Shown here one piece after another: positions 14,909 through 23,716 of a stretch of 64,000 bases of DNA. The notes under the pieces were generated by a model. That model worked only from the letters and a program-made list of their open reading frames with translations. It ran no database searches and was not told where the DNA came from. Origin of the DNA: Pseudaminobacter soli (ex Zhang et al. 2022) (GTDB taxonomy: Bacteria; Pseudomonadota; Alphaproteobacteria; Rhizobiales; Rhizobiaceae); the NCBI RefSeq assembly GCF_014595955.1, contig NZ_JABVCF010000006.1, positions 248,001 through 312,000 of the forward strand, read 5' to 3'. Numbering within the stretch: the first letter of the stretch is position 1; every line of letters begins with the position of its first letter. A program made the translations under genes and the position numbers.

Positions 14909-16995
14909 ATGCGCCAGTAAATCAAACCGATCCCCTCATCCTGTTCATGCCGTCGGGTAAGCGTGGACACTTCCCGGTCGGTACGCCGGTGCTCGACGCG
15001 GCCCGACAGCTTGGTGTCTATGTGGAATCGGTGTGTGGCGGTCGCGCCACCTGCGGCCGCTGCCAGATCGAGGTGCAGGAAGGCAATTTCGCCAAGCACA
15101 AGATCGTCTCCTCCAACGACCACATCTCGCCGAGGGGCCCGAAGGAGGAGCGCTACGACCGCGTGCGCGGCCTGCCCGAGCATCGCCGTCTCTCATGCTC
15201 GGCAACAATCCAGGGCGACCTCGTCATCGACGTCCCGCAGGACACGGTGGTCAACGCGCAGGTAGTGCGCAAGGCGGCCGTCGACCGCCACATCGAGCGC
15301 AACCCCGCCATCCAACTCTGCTATGTCGAGGTCGATGAGCCCGACATGCACAAGCCACTGGGCGACCTCGACCGGCTCAAGGTCGCGCTGGAAAAGGAGT
15401 GGGGCTGGAAGAACCTCCTAATCGCTCCCCATCTCATCCCGCAGATCCAGAAGATCCTGCGCACGAAACTGCCCGACCAGCCGGAGGTGACCGAGGGCAA
15501 ATGGGGTGTGACCGCCGCGGTCCATCGCGACACGGATTCGTCGCGGCCCTTCATCACCGCTGTCTATCCCGGCCTCAAGAACGAAGCCTACGGCATCGCC
15601 TGCGATATCGGCTCGACCACCATCGCCATGCATCTGGTGTCGCTGCTGTCGGGCCGCATCGTCGCTTCCTCGGGCGCGCCCAATCCGCAGATTCGCTTCG
15701 GCGAAGACCTGATGAGCCGCGTTTCCTACGTGATGATGAACCCCGACGGCCGCGAGGCGATGACCAAGGCCGTCCGCGAGGCGGTCAACAATCTGATCGG
15801 CAAGGTGTGCGATCAAGGCGGCGTCGACCGCCATGACATCCTCGACTCCGTGTTTGTCGCCAATCCCATCATGCACCATCTGTTCCTCGGCATCGATCCG
15901 ACGGAACTGGGCCAGGCGCCGTTCGCACTCGCTGCGTCAGGTGCCCTGCAATATTGGGCGCATGAGATCGACATCGACATCAACGGCGGCGGGCGCCTCT
16001 ACACGCTTCCCTGCATCGCCGGCCATGTCGGCGCCGATGCGGCTGGAGCCGCCCTTTCGGAAGGACCGTACCGGCAAGACAAGATGATGTTGCTGGTCGA
16101 TGTCGGCACCAATGCCGAGATCATCCTGGGTAATCGCACGCGCGTCGTTGCCGCCTCCTCCCCTACCGGCCCGGCCTTCGAGGGCGCCGAGATCTCCGGC
16201 GGCCAGCGCGCCGCGCCCGGTGCCATCGAGCGCGTGCGCATCGACCCCGAGACGCTGGAGCCGAAATTCCGCGTCATCGGTGTCGACAAATGGTCCGACG
16301 AGGAGGGTTTTGAGGAAGCTGCGGGCGAGGTCGGCGTTACCGGCATATGCGGTTCGGCCATCATCGAGGTGGTGGCGGAAATGTATCTCACCGGCATCAT
16401 CTCGGAGGATGGCGTGGTCGACGGCACCCTCGCCGCCCGCTCTCCGCGCATCTTCCAGCACGGCCGTACCTTCTCATACCTCCTGCGCGATGGCGAGCCG
16501 CGACTGGTCATCACGCAAAGGGACGTGCGCGCCATCCAGCTCGCCAAGGCAGCCCTTTATGCCGGCGTGAAGCTTCTAATGGAAAAGCAGGGGGTCGATC
16601 ATGTCGACATGATCCGCTTCGCGGGCGCCTTCGGGACCTTCATCGACCCGAAATACGCCATGGTTCTTGGCCTCATCCCCGATTGCGACCTCGCCGAAGT
16701 CAAGGCGGTCGGCAACGCCTCGGGCACCGGTGCACTCATGGCGCTGCTCAACCGCGGTCATCGACGCGAGATCGAGGACGAGGTCCATCGCATCGAAAAG
16801 ATTGAGACCGCGCTGGAGCCGCATTTCCAGCAGATCTTCATCGATGCGATGGCGCTGCCTAACAAGGTGGACCCGTTCCCTCGCCTCGCCGAGCAGGTCA
16901 AGTTGCCGCCGCGCAAGGTGCTGGAGGAAAGCGCCTCCGATGGACCACCACGGCGACGCTCGCGCGACGAGCGGGCTGCCAGACGGCCACGATAG
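14905..16995 (+). CDS. Reductive activator of corrinoid proteins (RamA/RACo-like: 2Fe-2S ferredoxin plus ASKHA/DUF4445 domain)
   Basis: 696 aa from ATG 14905 (MNAPVNQTDPLILF). Residues 10-105 are a plant-type [2Fe-2S] ferredoxin with C44, C50, C53 and C98 (SVCGGRATCGRCQ, LSCSA). The middle and C-terminal parts form the RACo-type ASKHA ATPase (GIACDIGSTTIAMHLV; LLVDVGTNAEIILG; SSPTGPAFEGAEISGGQRAA; RFAGAFGTFIDPKYA), and a basic tail ends the protein. Such proteins use ATP to drive reduction of Co(II) back to active Co(I) when the corrinoid is accidentally oxidised. That need is acute in an aerobe. Confidence 0.93.
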   Translation: MNAPVNQTDPLILFMPSGKRGHFPVGTPVLDAARQLGVYVESVCGGRATCGRCQIEVQEGNFAKHKIVSSNDHISPRGPKEERYDRVRGLPEHRRLSCSATIQGDLVIDVPQDTVVNAQVVRKAAVDRHIERNPAIQLCYVEVDEPDMHKPLGDLDRLKVALEKEWGWKNLLIAPHLIPQIQKILRTKLPDQPEVTEGKWGVTAAVHRDTDSSRPFITAVYPGLKNEAYGIACDIGSTTIAMHLVSLLSGRIVASSGAPNPQIRFGEDLMSRVSYVMMNPDGREAMTKAVREAVNNLIGKVCDQGGVDRHDILDSVFVANPIMHHLFLGIDPTELGQAPFALAASGALQYWAHEIDIDINGGGRLYTLPCIAGHVGADAAGAALSEGPYRQDKMMLLVDVGTNAEIILGNRTRVVAASSPTGPAFEGAEISGGQRAAPGAIERVRIDPETLEPKFRVIGVDKWSDEEGFEEAAGEVGVTGICGSAIIEVVAEMYLTGIISEDGVVDGTLAARSPRIFQHGRTFSYLLRDGEPRLVITQRDVRAIQLAKAALYAGVKLLMEKQGVDHVDMIRFAGAFGTFIDPKYAMVLGLIPDCDLAEVKAVGNASGTGALMALLNRGHRREIEDEVHRIEKIETALEPHFQQIFIDAMALPNKVDPFPRLAEQVKLPPRKVLEESASDGPPRRRSRDERAARRPR

Positions 16996-17003
16996 CAGAG
17001 AAC

Positions 17004-17033
17004 AGACGGGCGCCTCGGCGCCCGTCTTGCTTT
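17004..17033 (+). terminator. Rho-independent terminator of the one-carbon operon
   Basis: An 11-bp perfect stem (AGACGGGCGCC / GGCGCCCGTCT, 17004-17014 and 17017-17027) followed by TGCTTT, 9 bases after the activator stop codon. Confidence 0.75.
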
Positions 17034-17100
17034 GGGGCCCGCTCCAATTCATTTGTATACGAATGTTTCAGGCGGGGCTTCCGCTGTTACATTCCGGGGA

Positions 17101-17124
17101 GTTTCGGCGAAATCACGCCGAAAC
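17101..17124. repeat. Inverted repeat upstream of a DUF1127 gene
   Basis: GTTTCGGCG (17101-17109) and CGCCGAAAC (17116-17124) form a perfect 9-bp stem with a 6-base loop, about 80 bases before the DUF1127 start at 17203. It could be a 5' UTR hairpin or an operator. No U-tract follows. Confidence 0.4.
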
Positions 17125-17202
17125 ACTGAAGCCCGATATCTCCTATGGGCGGACGGATTTCCGGAATGGGTCCGGAACCGGAACTCGCAAGAGGAGATGA
17201 AC

Positions 17203-17388
17203 ATGTCGATACTCAACGATATCGGCCGGCTCGGCGCCTCTCTCCGGAAGGCGCGACGCAACCAGTTGGCGGTCCGGGAGATGAACGCCCTGCCGCCTGA
17301 ACTTCAGAAGGACATCGGCTGGCCGGCGGATCCGGGCGCCAAGTCGGTCTCGACTATCCGGTCAGCATACTGGATGTCGCTGCGCTAG
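17203..17388 (+). CDS. DUF1127-like small Arg-rich protein, 61 aa
   Basis: Translated from ATG 17203 with SD GAGGAG spaced 6 bases; a second ATG at 17197 abuts the SD and is less likely. The product has an amphipathic helical start (MSILNDIGRLGASLRKARR) and the DUF1127-like helix MNALPPELQKDIGWP shared with the protein at 18544. DUF1127 domains in Alphaproteobacteria are small, basic and often RNA-binding or stress-associated. The gene ends 30 bases from the stop of the LysR gene on the opposite strand. Confidence 0.75.
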   Translation: MSILNDIGRLGASLRKARRNQLAVREMNALPPELQKDIGWPADPGAKSVSTIRSAYWMSLR

Positions 17389-17418
17389 GAGAGATACTAC
17401 GTGCAGAAGGGGTGCCGG

Positions 17419-18318
17419 TCAGAACCGACCGGTCTCCTTAAAATTCTCGAACGTCGCGCGGATATGGTCGGCCACTGCCTTCACCGGTGCGCTGGCATCG
17501 GGAGCGACTATCATGCCGAGGCTGTAGCTGCCGATCTCCGGCATGCCGTCCTTCGGACCAAGCTCGACCATATCATTGCCGAGAAACGACTTCGGCAGCG
17601 GCGCCACCGCCAGATCGGCGAGGATCGCGGCGCGCTGGCCGGCCGTATGGGCGCTCATATAGGCGACGCGGTAATTGCGGCCTTCGCGGCCGAGCGCCTC
17701 GAGCGCGCCGGCGCGCCAGGCGCAGCCCTCTTCCCAGAGCGAGACGGGCAGCGGCTCGCGAAGATGCGCGCAGCCTCCCTTGGCCCCCGCCCAGACGATC
17801 GGCTCGGTCAGCAGCACCTCGCCACCCATGGCGCTGGTCCTGGCGGAGTGGGTGAGCAGCGTAAGGTCCAGCGCGCGATCGTCCATGCGCCGGCGCAGGT
17901 TGACACTCTGATCGATGGTCACGTCGACCGCGATCGAGGGATGCGACTGGGCGAAGCGTTTCAGCACATGCGGCAGCACGCGCTCGCCATAGTCGTCCGG
18001 CGAGCCAAGCCGCACCACGCCCACGATATCGGGAACGATGAACTTCGAGACCACCTCGCGGTTGATTGCGAGCAGGCGACGCGCGTAGCCGAGCAGCATC
18101 TCGCCGTCGGTAGTGAGCGTCACCGAGCGCGCGTCACGGGTGAACACCGAGCGGCCGAGAATATCCTCGAGCTTCTTGATCTGCATCGAAACGGCAGAGG
18201 GCGTGCGGAACACCGCATTTGCCGCGACCGTGAAACTTCCCGTCTCGGAGATCGCGACGAAGGTGCGGAGCACGTCGAGATCGAGCAAAGGCAGCGGATG
18301 ATTGAGAGGTGCGTTCAT
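17419..18318 (-). CDS. LysR family transcriptional regulator
   Basis: 299 aa from ATG 18318-18316. The N-terminal HTH is clear (LDVLRTFVAISETGSFTVAANAV, then SAVSMQIKKLEDILG), with the periplasmic-binding-like effector domain after residue 95. It lies between two DUF1127 genes, divergent from one and convergent with the other. In Brucella and Agrobacterium the LysR regulator VtlR activates small DUF1127 genes and AbcR sRNAs. The synteny suggests a comparable circuit, but orthology cannot be confirmed from this sequence alone. Confidence 0.88.
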   Translation of the reverse strand: MNAPLNHPLPLLDLDVLRTFVAISETGSFTVAANAVFRTPSAVSMQIKKLEDILGRSVFTRDARSVTLTTDGEMLLGYARRLLAINREVVSKFIVPDIVGVVRLGSPDDYGERVLPHVLKRFAQSHPSIAVDVTIDQSVNLRRRMDDRALDLTLLTHSARTSAMGGEVLLTEPIVWAGAKGGCAHLREPLPVSLWEEGCAWRAGALEALGREGRNYRVAYMSAHTAGQRAAILADLAVAPLPKSFLGNDMVELGPKDGMPEIGSYSLGMIVAPDASAPVKAVADHIRATFENFKETGRF

Positions 18319-18328
18319 GGCTCACCTA

Positions 18329-18374
18329 TTCAATAAAACTAATCGCAGACATCATTCCATTTCGTTTGATTGAA
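18329..18374. promoter_or_regulatory. Candidate LysR operator in the divergent LysR/DUF1127 region
   Basis: TTCAATAAAAC (18329-18339) and GTTTGATTGAA (18364-18374) are inverted repeats matching at 10 of 11 positions, with centres 35 bases apart. They lie just upstream of the LysR start codon (18318) and far upstream of the divergent DUF1127 gene (18544). An AT-rich dyad in a divergent LysR promoter is the usual place for the autoregulatory site. Confidence 0.5.
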
Positions 18375-18543
18375 CATGATGACTGCCCCATAGTCAAGCT
18401 GTCGGAAGCGGCGATCTTGTCATCCTGACAATCCCGCCCGGGAATTTAGGAAAAGTAGACTGCAGCGGATCGCGTTGCCGGAAAGACCGGCGCGTGTCGA
18501 CGGCCGGCTCTTGCCCAGGCCGGCTAACTGAAAGGAGAAAGAA

Positions 18544-18729
18544 ATGTCTATCTTCTCTGCAATCAGCCGATTGGCCGCCGAGTACAGCGAGGCGCGCGTC
18601 CGCTACTTGACCGAACGCCAGGTTCGGGCCCTTCCCGCCGAAATCCAGAAGGATATCGGCTGGCCGGATGTCTACGAGCGTCCCCGTGCTCGCTACGCCC
18701 GCCCGTCAGACGGGATACCACGCCATTGA
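18544..18729 (+). CDS. DUF1127-like small protein, 61 aa
   Basis: ATG 18544 has a good SD (AAGGAGAA). The product starts MSIFSAISRLAAEYSEARVR and contains TERQVRALPAEIQKDIGWP, the same helix as the protein at 17203 (LPPELQKDIGWP). It is divergent from the LysR gene and is therefore its most likely target. A terminator follows at 18748. The two copies on either side of the LysR gene look like an old local duplication. Confidence 0.78.
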   Translation: MSIFSAISRLAAEYSEARVRYLTERQVRALPAEIQKDIGWPDVYERPRARYARPSDGIPRH

Positions 18730-18747
18730 GGACCAACAGCAACGATT

Positions 18748-18782
18748 GACCCGCCACCACATAAGTGACGGCGGGTCTTTTG
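18748..18782 (+). terminator. Rho-independent terminator after the DUF1127 gene
   Basis: Stem GACCCGCC (18748-18755) with GGCGGGTC (18770-18777), loop of 14 bases, then TTTTG. It lies 18 bases beyond the stop codon. Confidence 0.7.
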
Positions 18783-18933
18783 CTCGATTTGTCGCTATGC
18801 ACTGCAGGCATGACGCATATGACAAAGCCGCATATCGGCTAGCATACGCCATAAAACCTTGATAACTCTGGATACTTTCTCCATTGTCGGGTTTACGGCA
18901 TGTCGCAATCGACGTAATCCGCTTCGCTTTCTC

Positions 18934-18948
18934 TGCTGCATTGCAGCA
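18934..18948. promoter_or_regulatory. Palindrome TGCTGCATTGCAGCA upstream of a small gene
   Basis: A perfect 7+1+7 palindrome 91 bases before ATG 19040. Its core TGCATTGC also occurs twice upstream of the DUF1127 gene at 37989, at a similar distance. This suggests a shared regulator, perhaps LysR-type. The rest of the 310-base gap 18730-19039 holds only the terminator at 18748; I see no other gene in it. Confidence 0.45.
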
Positions 18949-19039
18949 AAGGAATGACTACATAGGCTGTGTCAACCGAGATGCCCCACTCCTGAATGAT
19001 CTGCGAAGGCACCCCGTGTGAACTGCATGGAGACGTGTC

Positions 19040-19180
19040 ATGAGATTCTTTTCCCGCCTCTTCGTTCGTCATAACGGCACGAACATCACGACCGCGCTGG
19101 AGCGTCAGCGGCTTGGACGCACGATGCCCGGCCAGTCCGGCGCCATCGCCGCCGCCCGCTACGGCTTTGTGGTCCGCTAA
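19040..19180 (+). CDS. Small Arg-rich hypothetical protein, 46 aa
   Basis: Reads MRFFSRLFVRHNGTNITTAL onward, with a basic segment ERQRLGR, and ends AARYGFVVR at TAA 19178-19180. It sits between a palindromic promoter element (18934) and a good terminator (19212), which supports a transcribed gene. The RBS is weak (GGAGACG). The family is not recognised; its size and charge resemble the DUF1127-type mini-proteins nearby, without clear homology. Confidence 0.5.
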   Translation: MRFFSRLFVRHNGTNITTALERQRLGRTMPGQSGAIAAARYGFVVR

Positions 19181-19211
19181 GACAGCGAAACCGCAAAAAC
19201 CTCCTACCCCC

Positions 19212-19251
19212 AAGGCCGCCCGGATCCCCTCCGTCGCGGCCTTTCTCTTTT
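19212..19251 (+). terminator. Rho-independent terminator
   Basis: Stem AAGGCCGC (19212-19219) with GCGGCCTT (19236-19243), followed by TCTCTTTT. It ends the transcription unit of the 46-aa gene. Confidence 0.65.
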
Positions 19252-19318
19252 GCGCTCGGCGTGGCGGCTGGGAACCGATGTATTCGCCTCCCCGTTCATC
19301 CGCAAAAGGAGACGAATG

Positions 19319-19570
19319 ATGGCCAAGGTGGTCTATCGGGTTGTCGAGCACAACGGCGGGTGGGCCTATAAGGTGGGCGATGTCTATTCCGAGACCTTCG
19401 GCAGCCATGCGGAGGCTCTCGCAGCCGCGGATGCAGCCGCTTCCGAGCAGGAAGTTGCGGGGAGTACGGAGGACATCGAATATCAGGACGCCAAGGGCGA
19501 ATGGCATGAGGAGGTCGCCTCCGGCGACGATCGGCCCGATGCCGAGGTGGAGGATGAGGGGAAGCAGTGA
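19319..19570 (+). CDS. DUF2188 domain protein
   Basis: 83 aa from ATG 19319 (ATG 19316 is adjacent), with SD AAGGAG. It begins MAKVVYRVVEHNGGWAYKVG, which is the DUF2188 pattern, followed by SETFGSHAEALAAADAAA and an acidic C-terminus. DUF2188 proteins are small and of unknown function. The last codon overlaps the GTG start of the DUF982 gene (GTGA at 19567), so the two are translationally coupled. Confidence 0.82.
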   Translation: MAKVVYRVVEHNGGWAYKVGDVYSETFGSHAEALAAADAAASEQEVAGSTEDIEYQDAKGEWHEEVASGDDRPDAEVEDEGKQ

Positions 19571-19797
19571 GGTTCGCTCAATCCGTACGTCTGCGGGTCG
19601 ACGGCGGTGTGGCGGATGTAGCCGACCTCATCCAGGCGCGTGAGATCCTGACAGAATCCTGGCCCGCGGAACGTGGCCCTCGTCACCGCGACGCTCTCGA
19701 GACAGTGCTCAAGGTCATCGACGGCCATCGCTCGACGCAGGACGCGGAGACAGCGTTGCGCGATGCAGCCAGCGAGGCGGGCATCCTAGCAAACTGA
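19567..19797 (+). CDS. DUF982 domain protein
   Basis: 76 aa starting at GTG 19567 within the GTGA overlap with the DUF2188 stop. Family features are the VRLRVDGGV strand, AREILTESWPAERGPRHRDA and the C-terminal DAASEAGI. DUF982 is largely restricted to Rhizobiales, which supports the host assignment; its role is unknown. An overlapping GTG start with no separate RBS implies coupled translation. Confidence 0.8.
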   Translation: MRFAQSVRLRVDGGVADVADLIQAREILTESWPAERGPRHRDALETVLKVIDGHRSTQDAETALRDAASEAGILAN

Positions 19798-19846
19798 AGG
19801 ACGTGGAGCCGAGAGGCTCGGACCGCATAGAAGCGGTCCTAAAACC

Positions 19847-20386
19847 TCACCGCACCTGATCCAGCAGTCGCTTGCACTCCAGGAGATCGAACAGCGCCTC
19901 CTGCAGCAGCGCGCGGTTGTCGCGCGACAGCTTGCCCGAATCCGACTGGACCGGCCCCTCCTCGTCGGCCTTGCCGAGCCCGAAGAAGCGTCGGCTGGGC
20001 TTGGCTTTCGCCTCGCCCACCAGCACCTCGTCGTCGCTGCGAGGCTGTGCGGCCGGGGTGAGCGGGATCTGCGCGGCCTGCTTGCGCTGGGCGATCGCCT
20101 CGATCGCGCTCCTGTCGCCATTGCCCACGGCGATCAGGAAATGATTGCCGTTCTCGCGCAAGAGCTTCTGCACGCCCTTGATCGTGTAGCCCTGATCGTA
20201 GAGCATGTGCCGGATGCCCTTGATGAGCTCGACATCCTGAGGCCGGTAATAGCGCCGCCCGCCGCCACGCTTCAGCGGCTTGATCTGATTGAAGCGGGTT
20301 TCCCAGAAACGCAGCACGTGCTGCGGCAAATCAAGATCTTCCGCCACCTCCGAGATGGTGCGAAATGCGTCGGGACTCTTGTCCAT
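19847..20386 (-). CDS. MerR family transcriptional regulator
   Basis: 179 aa from ATG 20386-20384, with SD GGGAGA. The MerR helix-turn-helix and wing are at the N-terminus ([38 protein letters not shown]). A long C-terminal region lacks the Cys metal-binding loop, so it is probably not a metal sensor. A MerR-like gene directly downstream of ihfA and the fabH-plsX block is a conserved arrangement in Alphaproteobacteria. Confidence 0.87.
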   Translation of the reverse strand: MDKSPDAFRTISEVAEDLDLPQHVLRFWETRFNQIKPLKRGGGRRYYRPQDVELIKGIRHMLYDQGYTIKGVQKLLRENGNHFLIAVGNGDRSAIEAIAQRKQAAQIPLTPAAQPRSDDEVLVGEAKAKPSRRFFGLGKADEEGPVQSDSGKLSRDNRALLQEALFDLLECKRLLDQVR

Positions 20387-20511
20387 GGCTCTCCCACCGC
20401 GCGCCAACAATATCGCGCACCCTCATGGCCCGCGACCTCTCCGATTCGACGTCTATTCCAGACCTTTGGCGGGCTGTTTTCAAGCCCGCGAAATCATCAA
20501 AGCGCGGCCAA

Positions 20512-20859
20512 TCAGGTTGCAGGTTCGCGCGCGCTGGCCGGCGCCTTGGATTTCGATTTCTGCTGATGTGAGCGAAGGATGCGGTTCTTGAGGACGTTCG
20601 ATGCCTTGAAGGTCATCACGCGCCGGGGCAAAATCGGCACCTCTTCGCCAGTCTTCGGGTTGCGGCCGATGCGCTCGTTCTTGTCGCGCACCTGGAAGGT
20701 CGCGAATGACGAAAGCTTCACCACCTCGCCGCGGACGATCGCCTCGCAGATCTCGTCCAGGACCGACTCGACCAGTTGGGCCGATTCTGTGCGCGAAAGC
20801 CCTACCTTGCGATAGACGGCCTCGGCGAGATCGGCGCGCGTCAGTGTCTTTCCCGCCAT
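20512..20859 (-). CDS. ihfA: Integration host factor alpha subunit
   Basis: 115 aa. It starts [20 protein letters not shown] and contains [20 protein letters not shown], in which the NP segment of the beta arm holds the proline that intercalates in DNA, then [14 protein letters not shown]. The C-terminus is extended and basic ([12 protein letters not shown]), as is usual in Rhizobiales. It forms the IHF heterodimer with IhfB, bending DNA in recombination, replication and sigma-54 promoters. It lies between fabH (upstream) and the MerR gene on the same strand. Confidence 0.95.
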   Translation of the reverse strand: MAGKTLTRADLAEAVYRKVGLSRTESAQLVESVLDEICEAIVRGEVVKLSSFATFQVRDKNERIGRNPKTGEEVPILPRRVMTFKASNVLKNRILRSHQQKSKSKAPASAREPAT

Positions 20860-21001
20860 GGCTTTCCAGCCCTCCTCCGTCGCGCCAATAAGGGTCCGAA
20901 TACGTTAGGAAATCGGGTCCCGCAGGTCAAGAACCGAACCGGGCACCCAGCCGGAAGTGACCGGCTCATTTCTTGCGCCTCATCGGCCCCATGGAAAACA
21001 G

Positions 21002-21973
21002 CTACCAGCGGATGAGAACCGCGCCCCAGGTGAAGCCGCCGCCCATAGCCTCCAGCATGACCAAATCACCCTCGCGGATGCGTCCATCGCGCACAGCAAC
21101 ATCCAGTGCGAGCGGTACCGAGGCGGCCGATGTGTTGCCATGCAGGTCGACTGTGATCACCACCTTCTCGTCGGCTATGCCGAGCTTCTTGGCGGATGCG
21201 TCGATGATGCGCTTGTTCGCCTGGTGCGGCACGAACCAGGTCAGATCCTCGGCCGTGATGCCGGCGCGGTGGAAGGTGTCCTCGATGACGTCCGTTATCA
21301 TGCCGGCCGCGTGCTTGAAGACTTCCCTGCCCTCCATGCGCAGATGGCCGACAGTGCCTGTGGTGGATGGACCGCCATCGACGTAAAGCTTGTCCTTGTG
21401 CGTGCCGTCCGAGCGCAGACTGGCCGCCAGCACGCCGCGGTCCGCGACGCTGCCCTCCCCTTCCTCAGCCTCCAGGACCAGCGCCCCCGCGCCGTCGCCG
21501 AACAGCACGCAGGTGGTTCGGTCGCTCCAGTCCAATATACGGGAGAAGGTCTCGGAGCCGATCACCAAGGCACGCTTGGCGAGACCGGCGCGGAGATGCG
21601 AATCGGCGGTCGCGACCGCGTAGACAAAGCCACTACACACCGCCTGCATGTCGAAGGCGAAGCCGTGCCGCATGCCCAGCCTATGCTGGATCTCGACCGC
21701 GGTGGCCGGAAAGGTGTTGTTCGGCGTCGAAGTGGCGAGCACGATGAGGTCGATGTCGGCCGGAGTGAGACCCGCATTCTCGAGTGCGGCGCGTGCTGCT
21801 GCCTCTCCGAGCGAAGCCGTCGTCTCGTCCTCGGAAGCGATGTGGCGCTGGCGAATCCCGGTGCGCTGCACGATCCAGTCGTCGGATGTGTCGAGCATGC
21901 CCTCGAATTCGGCATTCTTCATGATTCGGCGCGGGAGGGCGGAGCCGACTCCCCGCACGACAGATCTGATCAT
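21002..21973 (-). CDS. fabH: Beta-ketoacyl-ACP synthase III
   Basis: 323 aa. The catalytic triad is intact: C113 ([10 protein letters not shown]), H250 ([10 protein letters not shown]) and N280 (LHGNTSAAS). The N-terminal [18 protein letters not shown] and the C-terminal [13 protein letters not shown] are typical. It condenses acetyl-CoA with malonyl-ACP to start fatty acid synthesis. plsX lies 11 bases upstream on the same strand with SD AGGAAA in the gap, so the two are co-transcribed. Confidence 0.96.
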   Translation of the reverse strand: MIRSVVRGVGSALPRRIMKNAEFEGMLDTSDDWIVQRTGIRQRHIASEDETTASLGEAAARAALENAGLTPADIDLIVLATSTPNNTFPATAVEIQHRLGMRHGFAFDMQAVCSGFVYAVATADSHLRAGLAKRALVIGSETFSRILDWSDRTTCVLFGDGAGALVLEAEEGEGSVADRGVLAASLRSDGTHKDKLYVDGGPSTTGTVGHLRMEGREVFKHAAGMITDVIEDTFHRAGITAEDLTWFVPHQANKRIIDASAKKLGIADEKVVITVDLHGNTSAASVPLALDVAVRDGRIREGDLVMLEAMGGGFTWGAVLIRW

Positions 21974-21984
21974 TCCAGTATTTC

Positions 21985-23049
21985 CTATTGGTCCGCCTGC
22001 TCGGAGGCTGCGGTTCTAGGTGCCGAACAGGGATGGCGCGCGTGAAACAGGTCGAGGTCCGCCTCGATGCGGTCGAGCAGGCGATTGCGAACCATGTCGT
22101 AGGCCAGTTCGATCGCGGCGGCGAAACCCTCGTCGTCGGTTCCGCCGTGGCTCTTGACCACGACGCCGTTCAGGCCGAGGAACACGCCTCCATTCGCCTT
22201 GCGGACGTCCATCTTCTCCCGCAGCCGGTCGAAGGCCCCCTTTGCGAATATATAGCCGATTTTGGCCATCAGCGTGCGGCTCATGGCGCTGCGCAGATAG
22301 CCCGAGATCTGCCGCGCTGTCCCTTCCGCCGTCTTGAGCGCAATGTTGCCGGCAAATCCCTCCGTCACCACCACGTCCACCGTGCCCTTGCCGATGTCGT
22401 CGCCTTCAACGAAGCCCTGATACTGCATCGAGGACAGGTTGGCGTCGCGCAGCAGACGGCCGGCGTCCTTGACCTCTTCCTGGCCCTTTATCTCCTCCAC
22501 ACCGACATTGAGCAGGCCGACCGTCGGCCGCTCCATGCCGAACACTGATCGGGCCATGGCGGCACCGAGAATGGAAAAGTCGACGAGCTGGTGCGAATCC
22601 GCGCCGATCGTTGCGCCTACGTCGAGGACGACGCTCTCGCCGCGCACCGTCGGCCAGATCGCCGCGATCGCCGGCCGCTCGATATTGGCCATGGTGCGCA
22701 GGCAGAACTTCGACATCGCCATCAGCGCACCGGTGTTGCCCGCGGACACACACGCTTCCGCCTCGCCGCTCTTCACCGCCTCGATGGCCTTCCACATGGA
22801 GGACTTCCAGCGTCCCTGGCGAAGCGCCTGGCTCGGCTTGTCGTCCATGCGCACGGAAACATCGCAGTGAACGAACTGCGAAATGGGCGCCAAAATCGGG
22901 AACTTGTCGAGTTCGGGCCGGACCGCGTCGGTGCGGCCGAAGATGAGGAAATTGACGTCAGGCCGCCGCTTGGCCACTTTCGCAAGCGCCGGGATGATCA
23001 CCGATGGCCCGTGATCGCCGCCCATTGCATCGATGGATATCTTGATCAC
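21985..23049 (-). CDS. plsX: Phosphate acyltransferase PlsX
   Basis: 354 aa, starting [20 protein letters not shown], the diagnostic PlsX opening. Further hallmarks are [55 protein letters not shown] and the C-terminal [13 protein letters not shown]-like block ([20 protein letters not shown]). It makes acyl-phosphate from acyl-ACP for phospholipid synthesis. It heads the plsX-fabH-(ihfA-merR) block. Confidence 0.96.
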   Translation of the reverse strand: MIKISIDAMGGDHGPSVIIPALAKVAKRRPDVNFLIFGRTDAVRPELDKFPILAPISQFVHCDVSVRMDDKPSQALRQGRWKSSMWKAIEAVKSGEAEACVSAGNTGALMAMSKFCLRTMANIERPAIAAIWPTVRGESVVLDVGATIGADSHQLVDFSILGAAMARSVFGMERPTVGLLNVGVEEIKGQEEVKDAGRLLRDANLSSMQYQGFVEGDDIGKGTVDVVVTEGFAGNIALKTAEGTARQISGYLRSAMSRTLMAKIGYIFAKGAFDRLREKMDVRKANGGVFLGLNGVVVKSHGGTDDEGFAAAIELAYDMVRNRLLDRIEADLDLFHARHPCSAPRTAASEQADQ

Positions 23050-23158
23050 GCGCCGTCGTTCTCGCTCTCGTCTCGCAAATCGCGCCGGGACGGGCGCTGT
23101 GGGAAGATAGCGCTTTTATGCTGCCGCACAACGGGAGCGCAACAGGCGGCGTGCGAAA

Positions 23159-23716
23159 TCAGGTCTTTGGAAAGAGCTGACGCAGCTTCCGCTGCAGTTC
23201 GTTTTCTTCCTCATCGCGCGCAGGCTCCTGCTTGTCAGGCACGGCAGCGCCAAGCTTGCGAGGATAGGGATCGATCCCCAGCGCGAAGAACTCCTCGGTC
23301 AGCGCTCCGACATCGATGCGGTCGCCGGAGAATGTCTCAGGGCTGTCGGGGCCTTCCGGATCGATCATGATCTCGCCGCCGACGCCGAATCCCTCCCGTC
23401 CAAGACGAGAATCCTCGGGCAGGAACACTGCCGATATTTCTTCGTCGACCCTGTTCGTGACCGGCTCGAGGGTGACAACGCAGACCTGCACGACATCGGC
23501 CTCGACACGCCCCTCGATCTTCACGCCGTTGCGCTTCCAGGGCGACACCGCGAGTTCGGCGTGAAGACGCTCAATCGCCTCCAGACCATGGACTGCAGCA
23601 AGCTCGGCCTTCTCGGCTTCGGACGCGTCGATCTTGACGGTGAGGCCGGTCTTGGGGAGCCGCGCGACATTGACCTCGTAGCTGATCGGGCTTCTCTCCG
23701 GGGCTTGTGCTCTCAT
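23159..23716 (-). CDS. YceD/DUF177 family protein (large rRNA accumulation)
   Basis: 185 aa from ATG 23716-23714, which overlaps the stop of the upstream gene (ATGA). DUF177 features are SPISYEVNVARLPKTGLTVK, CVVTLEPVTNRVDEEISAVF and the acidic C-terminal DPYPRKLGAAVPD block. In other bacteria YceD supports 23S rRNA accumulation and is tied to rpmF-plsX-fabH. Here it keeps the position next to plsX; rpmF is absent, as is usual in Rhizobiales. Confidence 0.88.
   Translation of the reverse strand: MRAQAPERSPISYEVNVARLPKTGLTVKIDASEAEKAELAAVHGLEAIERLHAELAVSPWKRNGVKIEGRVEADVVQVCVVTLEPVTNRVDEEISAVFLPEDSRLGREGFGVGGEIMIDPEGPDSPETFSGDRIDVGALTEEFFALGIDPYPRKLGAAVPDKQEPARDEEENELQRKLRQLFPKT

Noticed and set aside
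18893-19507. A 204-codon minus-strand open frame
   Set aside because: It overlaps the well-supported DUF2188 gene, a small gene and a terminator on the plus strand, and its product has no recognisable features.
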